Below are positions 6,289 through 16,400 of a DNA stretch of 32,856 nucleotides, one piece after another. A program made the position numbers and the translations under genes. The notes beneath the pieces are model-generated. The model worked only from the letters and a program-made list of their open reading frames with translations. It had not been told where the DNA came from and searched no databases. Source of the stretch: Bacillota bacterium (GTDB taxonomy: Bacteria; Bacillota; Clostridia; Eubacteriales; Eubacteriaceae); assembly GCA_018903255.1 (NCBI GenBank), contig JAHIQT010000160.1, forward strand, positions 1 through 32,856, written 5' to 3'. Numbering within the stretch: the first letter of the stretch is position 1; every line of letters starts with the position of its first letter.

Positions 6289-7287
6289 ATGAATTCAATC
6301 GGAATAATTGCCAATCCTGCTTCAGGAAAGGACATCAGACGACTGGTTGCTCATGCAACGGTGATTGATAATAATGAAAAAATAAATATTGTTGAGCGGA
6401 TCATCCTGGGTGCCCAGCAAAATGGGGTGGATCGGGTTTATATGATGCCAGATCCTTACAATATGGGTTATCGCGTGGAGGATAAGCTTAAAACTTCCGG
6501 CGAGTTGCAATGTCAAATTGAAGTGTTCGATTTTTATAAGGAGGACACGGTCGAAGATACCTATAAAGCGGTTCAATTGATGAATCAAAAAAACGCGGGT
6601 TGTATTGTCACCCTGGGGGGTGATGGCACCAATCGGGCGGTGGCCAAAGACATCGGCGAGATTCCGATGATTTCGATCTCCACCGGCACCAACAATGTCT
6701 ATCCAGATATGATTGAAGGCACGATTGCCGGCATCGCCGCGGCAGTAGTGGCTTCCCATAAATTTGACAAAAATGTCTATTCTAATAGAGATAAGATTAT
6801 AGAAATTTACACCGATGGGCAGCTTCGGGATATTGCGCTGATCGATGCGGTGATTTCCCGGGATATCTTTGTCGGTTCCCGGGCGATTTGGCGAGTTGAA
6901 GATATCGAAAAGATCTTCGTAGCCCGAAGTCATCCCGCCTCGATCGGTTTTTCAGCTGTGGTGGGAGGAAAAACCATTATCACCGAAGCAGACGATTATG
7001 GCGCCTATGTCAGCATTGATAAAGATGCCCCTAAAATAAAAATACCGATGTCAGCGGGGATTGTTCTGGCGATTGGTACCAGTGAACCGGTGATTTTAAA
7101 TTTTAACGAAAAATATACATTTACCACCTATTGCCGGGGAACCATTGCACTCGATGGTGAACGAGAAATTGAATTCCATCAAAACCAGGACTTTACCTTT
7201 AAAATCAGCCGCAACGGGCCGTGGCATGTCGATGTTAAAAAAGCCATCGAAGTGGGACAGAAAAACGGATTTTTTAAAGTTTTGTAA
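6289..7287 (+). CDS. acoX: AcoX, NAD kinase-like acetoin catabolism protein
   Basis: A 332-residue protein of the ATP-NAD kinase-like family known as AcoX, found in acetoin operons of Ralstonia, Pelobacter and clostridia. The nucleotide-binding hallmark TLGGDGTNRAVAK is present, as are IIANPASGKD at the N terminus and ISTGTNNVYP. Its role in acetoin breakdown is unproven; the fold suggests phosphorylation of, or binding to, a nucleotide or small metabolite. Start ATG 6289 follows AAAGGTGGTGG. It is separated from acoB by a hairpin and the palindromic element, and is 20 nt from acoC. Confidence 0.88.
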   Translation: MNSIGIIANPASGKDIRRLVAHATVIDNNEKINIVERIILGAQQNGVDRVYMMPDPYNMGYRVEDKLKTSGELQCQIEVFDFYKEDTVEDTYKAVQLMNQKNAGCIVTLGGDGTNRAVAKDIGEIPMISISTGTNNVYPDMIEGTIAGIAAAVVASHKFDKNVYSNRDKIIEIYTDGQLRDIALIDAVISRDIFVGSRAIWRVEDIEKIFVARSHPASIGFSAVVGGKTIITEADDYGAYVSIDKDAPKIKIPMSAGIVLAIGTSEPVILNFNEKYTFTTYCRGTIALDGEREIEFHQNQDFTFKISRNGPWHVDVKKAIEVGQKNGFFKVL

Positions 7288-7307
7288 AATAACAGGAGGA
7301 TTGCATT

Positions 7308-8645
7308 ATGGCTAAGTTTTTAGTAATGCCCAAGCTCGGATTGACGATGACTGAAGGGAATATTGCCAATTGGCGAAAAAAAGAAGGCGATAGCGTCGCG
7401 ATGGGTGAAATTATTTTCGATGTGGAAACCGATAAAATAACTAAAGAGTTTGAATCACCGGGAGAAGGAGTCATTAAAAAGATATTGGTAACCGAGGGCA
7501 CCGTCGAGGTGCTAAAGCCGATTGCCATTATCGGAAAAGCTGATGAAGATATTTCAGCCCTGCTGGCTGAAGCGGAAAAGGCCGGCGACAGCCCTGCTGC
7601 TGAAGTTAAGCCAGCATCAGAGCCGGATCAGGTCGCCGCAGCATCATCCAGTAGGGGCGATTATCAATCGCCCGCACCGGCAGTCGGTGGGCGGGTTAAA
7701 GCGTCTGCCCGAACCAAGAAAATCGCCGCCGACCTAAACATTGACATTTCCCAGGTAACCGGCACTGGTCCGCAGGGAGCCATTACCGAAAAAGATGTCG
7801 CCGAGTTTGCCGAAAAGGCAAAAACCGTGCAGCCGAAAATTTCCCCGACAGCCGGAGTGGTTGCCGCCGGTTTGGGCGTCGATCCCGGTCAGATTAATAA
7901 GGATGGCCGGATTATGAAGGCTGATGTGCTGGCTTTTAAACAAAATGCCGATTTCCTTAAATATGCCGATCCCCAGGAATTCACCAAGCCGATGTCAGCA
8001 ATGCGAAAAATTATTGCCAGTCGGATGTCAGCCAGTCAGGAAACCTCGGCCACCGTTAACTACAACCAGCGGGTCGATACGACGGCCATGAAACAGCTTA
8101 GAGAAGAATTAAAAGGCACTGCAAAAATAACCTATACCGACATTCTGGTGAAGATATTATCGCGGGCGCTGTTGGAGTTTCCACTTTTAAATAGCTCAAT
8201 TGTCGGCACCGACATTGTCACCCGAAATTATGTCAATATGGGTGTAGCGGTAGCCCTGCCAGATGGACTGATTGTACCGGTGGTCAAATTTGTTAATAAA
8301 TTAGATCTGGGTCAGATTTCGGCAGAAATCAAAGCCTTAGCGGAAAAAGCCCGAAACAATGAACTGGAAACCGATCAAATAAGCGGAGGAACCTTTACCC
8401 TGACCAATATTGGGATGTTTGGGATGGAATCCTTCACGCCGATTATCAATCAGCCGGAGGTTGCCATATTGGGCGTTAATACGATCATCGATACGCCGAT
8501 GGTGGTGGACGGCCAGGTGGTCATTAAACCGATGATGAACCTCAGTTTGACCGCTGATCATCGGGTGGTTGATGGTTCGGTAGCGGCTGCCTTTGTGGCC
8601 AGACTCAAAGAGCTGATTGAAAAACCCGGATTGTTGTTATTGTAA
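7308..8645 (+). CDS. acoC: Dihydrolipoamide acetyltransferase (E2) of acetoin dehydrogenase
   Basis: A 445-residue E2 core protein that transfers acetyl from lipoate to CoA. Domains: lipoyl domain 1-77 with lipoyl lysine K43 in VETDKIT; an Ala/Pro/Glu-rich linker; an E3/E1-binding domain about 125-167 (ARTKKIAADLNIDISQVTGTG); a second, weaker copy about 172-207 (ISPTAGVVAAGLGVDPGQINKDG); and the catalytic domain about 220-445 with TADHRVVDGS. This is the lipoyl E2 type, not the alpha/beta-hydrolase AcoC of some Gram-negatives. Part of the linker (residues about 115-122, SRGDYQSP) is encoded by a GGGGCG-type palindrome. The start follows AGGAGG. Confidence 0.92.
   Translation: MAKFLVMPKLGLTMTEGNIANWRKKEGDSVAMGEIIFDVETDKITKEFESPGEGVIKKILVTEGTVEVLKPIAIIGKADEDISALLAEAEKAGDSPAAEVKPASEPDQVAAASSSRGDYQSPAPAVGGRVKASARTKKIAADLNIDISQVTGTGPQGAITEKDVAEFAEKAKTVQPKISPTAGVVAAGLGVDPGQINKDGRIMKADVLAFKQNADFLKYADPQEFTKPMSAMRKIIASRMSASQETSATVNYNQRVDTTAMKQLREELKGTAKITYTDILVKILSRALLEFPLLNSSIVGTDIVTRNYVNMGVAVALPDGLIVPVVKFVNKLDLGQISAEIKALAEKARNNELETDQISGGTFTLTNIGMFGMESFTPIINQPEVAILGVNTIIDTPMVVDGQVVIKPMMNLSLTADHRVVDGSVAAAFVARLKELIEKPGLLLL
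7654..7675. repeat. GGGGCG-type palindrome, copy 2, inside the acoC coding sequence
   Basis: GGGCGATT (7655-7662) and AATCGCCC (7666-7673) flank ATC, in the context GTAGGGGCG...CGCCCGC. The same frame occurs in intergenic copies at 2949-2967 and 24601-24631. In acoC it falls in the flexible linker between the lipoyl and binding domains and keeps the frame open. Confidence 0.6.
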
Positions 8646-8658
8646 TGGAGGCGAAACG

Positions 8659-10062
8659 ATGAAGATTGTAATTTTAGGAGGCGGTCCGGGCGGCTATGTA
8701 GCAGCCATCCGGGCGGCTCAGTTAGGCGCTGAGGTAACCCTGGTTGAAAACAAATTTCTCGGTGGAACTTGCCTCAATGTCGGCTGTATTCCCACCAAGG
8801 TGCTGCTCCATACCACCGAACTGATTGATGCGCTGGAAAATGATGCTAAAGAACTGGGCATTACAATTTCTGGCTATGAAGCTGACTGGACAAAACTCCA
8901 GAAAAGAAAAAACAAAATTATTAAAAAATTGGTTGGCGGTGTCAATGGTTTATTAAAAAATAACAGCGTTACCAAAATAATGGGTACCGGTGTTTTTGTT
9001 AACAACCATCAAATTAAAGTGATCACTGAAAATCAAGACGCATCGGGCACCGCAGCAACACTGATCGATTTTGATTTTGCGATCATTGCCAGCGGTTCAA
9101 CCCCGGTGATTCCGCCGATACCGGGCTCTAATCATCCGGATGTGATTACCAGTGATACGGCGCTGTCATTGGAAGCTGTTCCCAAAAGTATGTGTATCAT
9201 TGGCGGTGGCGTTATCGGTTGTGAATTTGCCAGCGTCTACAATGCTTTTGGTTGCAAGGTCACGATCATTGAAATGTTACCAGAGATTGTTGCCAATATG
9301 GATCAGGACATTGTCAAGCCGCTAAAAGACAAATTAATTAAAGATGGCGTCGAAATCTTTACCAACACCAGGGTCGAATCAATCCAGGAAGACCCCCAAG
9401 GTCTAGCGGTCACGACCAGTTCAAAAGCGGGCGAAAGAATTATTACTGCTCAAAAAGTGCTGCTTTCGGTCGGTCGAAAACCAGTGATTGATAGCTTAGA
9501 ACTCAATCAGGTCGGCCTTGAAACCGTAAGCGGAGCGATTAAAGTCAACCACAAAATGCAGACCAATGTCCCAAACATCTATGCAGTCGGTGATTGCAAT
9601 GGTGGGGTGATGCTGGCCCATGTGGCATCGGCTGAAGGGATCTTTGCGGTTGAGACGATTTTCGGGAAGCGATCCCAAATTGATTTTAAAACGATCCCCT
9701 ATTGTGTCTATACCAAACCGGAACTGGCCAGTGTCGGGCTCACCGAGGCTCAGGCCAGGGAAGCTGGCTATCAAGTAAAGGTCGGTAATTTTCCAGTCGC
9801 GATCAATGGTAAAGCGATGATCATGGGCGAAACCACCGGAGTGGTCAAATACGTAACCGATGCGGCCACCGGCGAAATCCTGGGACTGCACATGGCCGGA
9901 CCAAGAGCCACCGATCTGATTGTCGAAGGAGCCCTGGCGATTCGCCTGGAAGCGACCGTAGACGAACTGATGTCGACCATCCATGCCCACCCGACCGTCG
10001 GCGAAGCCCTAATGGAAGCCGCCCATGCTGTCAAAGGCGAAGCGATTCATATGATGAGATAA
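8659..10062 (+). CDS. lpdA: Dihydrolipoamide dehydrogenase (E3)
   Basis: A 467-residue FAD-dependent dihydrolipoamide dehydrogenase that reoxidises the lipoyl arm of AcoC with NAD+ (AcoL in acetoin operons). FAD motif GGGPGG (7-12), redox-active pair C38/C43 in GGTCLNVGCIPTK, NAD-binding IIGGGVIGCEFASVY, FAD motif IYAVGDCNGG and the C-terminal active-site HAHPTVGEALMEAA are all visible. There is no N-terminal lipoyl domain, unlike some acetoin-type E3 proteins. ATG 8659 is chosen because TGGAGGCG precedes it and the product then opens at the FAD fold; an upstream in-frame ATG at 8617 overlaps acoC. It is the last gene of the operon. Confidence 0.93.
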   Translation: MKIVILGGGPGGYVAAIRAAQLGAEVTLVENKFLGGTCLNVGCIPTKVLLHTTELIDALENDAKELGITISGYEADWTKLQKRKNKIIKKLVGGVNGLLKNNSVTKIMGTGVFVNNHQIKVITENQDASGTAATLIDFDFAIIASGSTPVIPPIPGSNHPDVITSDTALSLEAVPKSMCIIGGGVIGCEFASVYNAFGCKVTIIEMLPEIVANMDQDIVKPLKDKLIKDGVEIFTNTRVESIQEDPQGLAVTTSSKAGERIITAQKVLLSVGRKPVIDSLELNQVGLETVSGAIKVNHKMQTNVPNIYAVGDCNGGVMLAHVASAEGIFAVETIFGKRSQIDFKTIPYCVYTKPELASVGLTEAQAREAGYQVKVGNFPVAINGKAMIMGETTGVVKYVTDAATGEILGLHMAGPRATDLIVEGALAIRLEATVDELMSTIHAHPTVGEALMEAAHAVKGEAIHMMR

Positions 10063-10076
10063 GTAGGACAGCAAAG

Positions 10077-10122
10077 AGAAGTTGATCACACTCAAAAAAG
10101 CGTGCGATTGACTTCTTTTCGC
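10077..10122 (+). terminator. Intrinsic terminator of the aco operon
   Basis: AGAAGTTGATCACA (10077-10090) pairs with TGCGATTGACTTCT (10103-10116), using three G-U wobbles, and is followed by a T-rich tract. It is positioned just after the E3 gene. Confidence 0.6.
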
Positions 10123-10228
10123 TTTTCTTGGAATTTTAAGGTTAATAACCGATACAGGAGGTATATACTTAAGTATAAAGATTTTACCTATTATATAAAT
10201 CAGCCCTGTGAAACGATTTGATTAACAG

Positions 10229-10428
10229 ATAACGCAGTACCGACAATTGTTACATCATGTTGTTTGCATCGGGGCGAACAGGTCTTAGACCTGTACGATC
10301 CTGCGCGAAGGCAACGAGCCAATCACAAGCTTCGCTTGTAGTTGGCGACTGCCCGCGACTTACACGAAAGAAGCGTAGCGAATTTCGTGTAGCGCAGCAA
10401 ACAACAGATTAACAATTGGTCGGTACGG
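10229..10428 (-). repeat. Structured palindromic element, copy 2 (inverted)
   Basis: Reverse-complement copy of the element at 6041-6241. Read on the - strand it runs CCGTACCGACCAATTGTTA...TAACAATTGTCGGTACT and ends TGCGTTAT. The closing stem is GTTGTTTGC/GCAAACAAC and one hairpin is ACAGGTC/GACCTGT; both differ from copy 1 by compensated pairs. It lies between the aco terminator and the giant glucan synthase gene. Between the aco terminator and this copy there is only AT-rich sequence with a short palindrome, ATACTTAAGTAT, behind a GGAGG motif; no gene was seen there. Confidence 0.85.
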
Positions 10429-10496
10429 AAGATTAGTGACACTGTTAGGCTGCACGCTTCGTAATAGGTTTAAATCACGAAAGGATTTGTGAATCA

Positions 10497-13400
10497 ATGG
10501 ACGCTTATTTAAATTTATTAATCCAGGGCACGGTACTGATTGGCTGTACCCTGCTTTTGTTGTGGATTTTTTTGATGAAATCGGGGAAATCACCGCGACT
10601 TAACATGCGTGATGCATCCCTTTCAAGTGAAGAATTAGAAGGTCATGCCAAGAGAATTGCCATCGAGCATGCCATATCGATCAAAAAAAGAGCAAAACAA
10701 TCGCCAATTGTCAGGATGAACGAAAACTATCGTTTTATTTTGAATGTCTATCAGGATCTCAGCGAAGATCTCCAAAAAAAGATAGCGGTACCACCGGCTT
10801 CAGAGTGGCTGCTTGATAATTTCTATATCATTGAAAAACAGGTCAAAGGCATGCGACGGGACGTAAAAAAATCCAATTACGATCGCTTGCCGCTGCTTAA
10901 GTCAGGGCCACTCAAGGGACAGATCCGTATTTTTGCAGTGGCGGTAGAACTGGTATCCCATACCGATGGTCAGATTGATGAAAAAATATTGACTGACTAT
11001 TTAAAGGCCTACCAGTCACATGCCGTTCTATTTGATCGTGAAATCGTAGCGCTACCGATGATGGTCAGCCTGGCACTGATTGAAAACATCCGGGTACTCT
11101 GTGAAGAAATAAAAACAACCCGCGGTCAATGGCAAAAAGCTGATAAAATATTTACCAAATGGCTGGAAAACGAAGCCAATGATTCACAGAAAACGTTCAA
11201 ACTTTTTGAAGACAATCTCCAAAGCCTGGACGAAGCCAACCCCTCCTTTGTCGAGCATTTGTTTTATCGCTTGAGACGTTCTGGCCGCAGCTATGTGGAA
11301 GTGCTTAAGGTGATGGATGAAAACTTAAATAAACTGGGGGCCACCACCGAGCAAATCACCAATAAAGAACATGGGGCTCAAGCTGTCAATACCATTTCGA
11401 TGGGAAATACGATCACCAGTATTCATTTTTTTTCATCCCTGGACTGGTCCGAGCTCTTTGAATCAGTGAGTATGGTCGAGCAGATCTTAAAACAGGATCC
11501 CGATGGCACCTATCCGCTGATGGATATTGCCACCCGGAATCACTATCGAACCAAAGTCGAAGAATTGGCACTGGGCTTTGGGGTATCAGAAATTTATCTG
11601 GCTAAAGAGGTGGTTGAGTTTGCCAAAGCTGCCTATACTGGTCGCTATCAAAATCAGTTAGAAGATCCGGCCGTCCAAAAAACCTGGCATGTCGGCTATT
11701 ACCTGATTGATAAGGGTCTTAAAAGCCTTGAGAATAAAGAAAAAAAGATTAACAGCTTTAGACCAAAGGCAGATAGCGTCGGGATAAAAAACCCAGGCGT
11801 GCTTTATTTGGGTGCGATGGCTGTCATTACGCTGCTCTTTTTATTGGTGGCAGTCCGTTACTCCAATTTTACGGCTCCCTCACAGCTGCTGCTGTTCTCG
11901 GTTCTAGCCATCGTTGCGGTGCTGATCCCGGCATCAGAAATTGCCGTATCGGCAGTCAACTGGATTGTTTGTAACGCCCTGAAACCGGCTTTTTTTCCAC
12001 GACTTCAATTAAAAAGGGGAATTCCCGAAAGCATGAGCACGATCGTCGCAGTGCCAACCCTGCTTTCTGATCAAAAGCGGGTGACAGAGTTGCTGGCCAG
12101 TCTGGAAAGCCATTATCTTTCTAACCGCGAAGAGCATCTTTACTTTGCCTTAGTCGGTGCCTTTAGTGACGCTGATAAAGCAGCGATGATTGATGATCCG
12201 GCGATCATCGAAACCGCCCTGGCCGGCATTAAGAATCTTAATTTAAAGTATGCCCCGGATACTACCGATAAGTTTTATTTTTTCCATCGTGACAGCCAAT
12301 ATAACGAAAAGAATGACAAGTGGTTTGGATGGGAACGAAAAAGAGGCGCTTTGATGGAATTCAACGACCTGATTCTCGGCGCTACCGATACCAGCTTTAG
12401 CTATGCGTCTGCTAAAAAACCGCCCTTTGACCATATCAAGTATGTGATCACCCTGGACAGCGATACAATTCTGCCGATGGGAATGGCCAAAAAAATGATC
12501 GCTACCATGGCGCACCCGCTCAACCGACCGGTAATCGACAAAAGCCGTGGGGTAGTGGTGGAAGGCTATGGCTTGATGCAGCCACGAATTGAAGTCGAGA
12601 ACGAAAGCTCAAACAAATCACTTTTTTCCCGGATCTTCACCGGTCAGGAAGGGATTGATCCCTATGCCACCGCAATTTCTGACGTTTATCAGGATCTTTT
12701 TGGCGAAGGGATATTTGTTGGTAAGGGCATTTATGATCTTGCTGTATTCCAGAGCATCATGCGCGATGCCATCCCCGACAACACCATTCTTAGTCATGAT
12801 CTGTTGGAGGGTTCTTATGTCCGCACCGGCCTGGTCACCGATCTTAAGCTGGTCGATTCCTACCCCTCGAAATACAATTCATTTTCAGCTCGACTACACC
12901 GCTGGGTTCGTGGTGACTGGCAATTGCTGCCGATTCTATTTCACAAAATTTTCGACCGCCGTCACGAAAAAATATTTAATCCGCTTTCGCGGCTGTCCAA
13001 ATGGAAAATGATCGATAATTTGAGAAGAAGTCTGGTGCCGCCGGCACTGATGTTACTGATCTTTATGAGCTTTTCAATTCTTCCTGGAAATGTTTTTTTC
13101 TGGCTGGGTTTTTTCCTGCTGCCGCAGATATTCCCGCTGTTGATGGGGGTGATCGGTTTTCTTGTTTCAGCGCGGATTGGCAACGACCGGATCAAACGCT
13201 ATATGCCGGTGATGTTCGGCCTCAAAGCAGTACTGCTGCAATTTTTGCTGGTGCTGATCTTTTTACCCTATCAGGCCTGGCTGATGAGCCATGCGATTAT
13301 GGTAACCCTGACCCGGGTGTTTATTACCAAGAAAAACCTGCTAGAATGGGTAACTGCCGATGATACCGAGAAATTTCAGAAAAATTCACTGATCGCCTAT

Positions 13401-16400
13401 CTTTTTACGATGAAGGCGGCGCTACTTCAGGCACCAATACCCGTCATCCTGGCGCTGCTTTTTAAACCCGAAGCACTGCCACTCGGCCTGCTGTTTTTTG
13501 CCATCTGGGTCAGTGGTCCGGTGATCGCCTGGTTTATCAGCCGGGATCAGCCGCAAAAGGTGCTGCTGCTATCGGCTAGCGATGCCCTTTTCCTGGGTCG
13601 GATTACCCGCAAAACCTGGCGCTATTTTGAAGACTTTGCCAATGCCAAAAGTCATTATCTGATTCCCGACAATTATCAGGCCGACCCACCCCGAGGTCTT
13701 GCCCAGCGGACATCACCGACCAATATCGGGCTGGGTCTGCTGGCGCCACTGACAGCCAGAGACTTTGGCTATATCAGTACTGGGCGGATGATTGAAGTGA
13801 TTGATAAAACCCTTCAGACCATCGAATCGATGGAAAAATGGCAGGGTCATCTGCTTAACTGGTATGATACCCTGACCCTGAAACCGCTGCGACCGGCCTA
13901 TGTTTCAACGGTCGACAGCGGCAACTTTCTCTGCTACCTGGTGACCTTAAACCAGGGACTTAAGGACTACCTCAACAGTCCCCTGATTGATCCCCGCTTT
14001 GTAAGTGGAATCCGCGATACCCTCCAGTGTGTCGGAAAAAGCGATTACCCTGTCTACAGTATGATTTTACCAGTTGATCCCGCCGCTGACAAAAAAACGC
14101 TCGACTTAATGGCATGGCATCAGACCCTCGAGACCCTGATAAAGACAGAAACGCTGGCGGAACTCGCTGAAGGGGTCTGGAAGACAAAAACGATCGAGAT
14201 GATTAGCCTGTTCAGAAATGAAATGACTCGCTTTTTGCCGGGCATCGATTTGCTTAAAAAAATGCCGGACGGCTTGATTCGTGCGGCCAAAAAAGAAGCG
14301 GCTGATGAGGCCGTCTTTGCAGATCTTAAAAATCTCGAGAACTCCTTAATCAGTAATGATGATGTGCTTGATTTACCGCAGACCCATCAGCAAACCGCCG
14401 CCATTGCCGATCGACTGGCAGCGGCGGTCAGGAAATGGGATCAGGATGATTACCGTGATCTGCTGGCATGGCTGGCAGAAAGCAGTCGAGCCCTAAATAC
14501 GGCTGCGACAGCCTGCCGCAATTTTGTCGACCAGTACAGCCGGCTGATCGATCGGATCGATGTCCTGATCGATACGATGGAATTCTTGCCGCTCTATGAT
14601 CAGAAAAAAGAACTGTTTAGTATCGGCTTTAATCTCGAAGACAACAAGCTGACCAATTCATTTTATGATCTGCTGGCCTCAGAGGCCCGTCAAACCAGCT
14701 ATATCTGTATTGCCAAGGGTAAGATCCCGGCTTCGCACTGGTTTAAACTGGGGCGGGCACTGACGACTGTGGATCATTACAAAGGATTGATCTCCTGGAC
14801 CGGTACGATGTTTGAATATTTAATGCCACTGCTGATTATGAAAAGCTATCAGAATACCCTGCTCGACGAAACCTATTCCTTCGTGATTAAAAGTCAGAAG
14901 AAATACGGTAATCAGCGGGAAATGCCCTGGGGCACATCCGAATCGGGCTATCACGCCATGGATAAACACCACGATTACAAATACAAGGCCATTGGGGTGC
15001 CCTGGTTGGGACTTAAGCGGGGCTTGATTGAAGATGCCGTGACTGCCCCCTATGCCACCTTCCTGGCGCTGATGGTTGACCCGGAAGCGGCCATTAAGAA
15101 TATAAAACGGCTCAAGGATGACGGTCTCGAAGGCCCCTACGGATTTTATGAAGCAGCCGACTATACCCCCGAACGGCTGGGTTTTGAAACAAAGCGGGCA
15201 GTCGTAAAAAGTTTTATGGCTCATCATCAGGGGATGAGTTTAATGGCACTCAATAACTGTATCAATGACAATATCATGCAGACCCGTTTTCATGAAGATC
15301 CTGAAATCCATGCGGCCAGATTACTGCTGCAGGAAAAAGTTTCTTCAGACTTGATCTTTACCAAGGGTAGCAAGGAAAAACTGCTGCCTTACAAGGGCAA
15401 GATCACCAAAGAGAAAAGTGCGGTACGACGCTTTACAAAACCCAACACCATGCTACCCAAAGCCCATATCCTTTCTAACGGCAATTATTCGGTGATGATT
15501 ACGGATCGCGGAACCGGCTACAGCAAAAGCAAAATGGCCGCCGTCACACGGTGGCGTGAAGACCGCACCCTCGATCAATACGGGATGTTTTTCTACTTAA
15601 AAAATTTAACCAATAAGGCCATCTGGTCGGCTACCGCAGCACCGCTTAATCAAAAACCGGATCAGTATGAGGTCGTTTTTACCGCTGACAAAGCCACCTT
15701 TAAGCGCACCGATGGTGACATTGAAACGAAAACCGAGATCGTCGTGGCATCGGGTGACAACGTCGAAATCAGACGAGTCAGCTTAAAAAACAACGGCAAA
15801 AAATCCTGTAGCCTGGAATTGACCAGCTATTTTGAACTGGTCATGGCAACGCAAGCCAGCGATATTGCCCATCCAGCTTTTGGTAATCTTTTTATCGAAA
15901 CCGAAATCGATCATCGCAGGAAATGCCTGATTGCCAACCGGCGACCCCGATCAGATAGTGACAAAGGGATGTGGTTGGCCAATGCGGTTGTCAGCAAAGG
16001 CAATATCGCCGACGAGATTCAGTACGAAACCGATCGGATGCAGTTTATTGGCCGGGGCAACAACCCCCAAAATCCGGTCGTCATCAATCAGGATAAACCG
16101 CTGTCAAGCACCAGTGGACCGGTGCTTGATCCGGTCATGAGTACCCGGGTCAAGGTGACCATCGAGGCTGGTAAAAGCGCCCAGTTTTCCTTTGTCACCG
16201 GCTTTTGCGAAAGCAAAGAATCAATCCTTCATCTGATTGATAAATATGAAACCGTAAGTGCGGTCGAAGGTGCTTTCAAACTGGCCTTAACAAGGAGTCA
16301 GGTGGAATCCCGATACCTCAATTTAGATACCGACGAGTCTGAGCTTTATCAGGATATGATCTCCCATCTTGTTTTTTTAAGCCCGACAAAGCGGAGCAGT

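Noticed and set aside
6322-6933. 203-codon open frame on the - strand
   Set aside because: It lies wholly inside acoX, has no ribosome binding site and no family resemblance; it is a shadow of the acoX codons.
9496-9990. 164-codon open frame on the - strand
   Set aside because: It is antisense to the E3 gene, with biased composition and no start signal.
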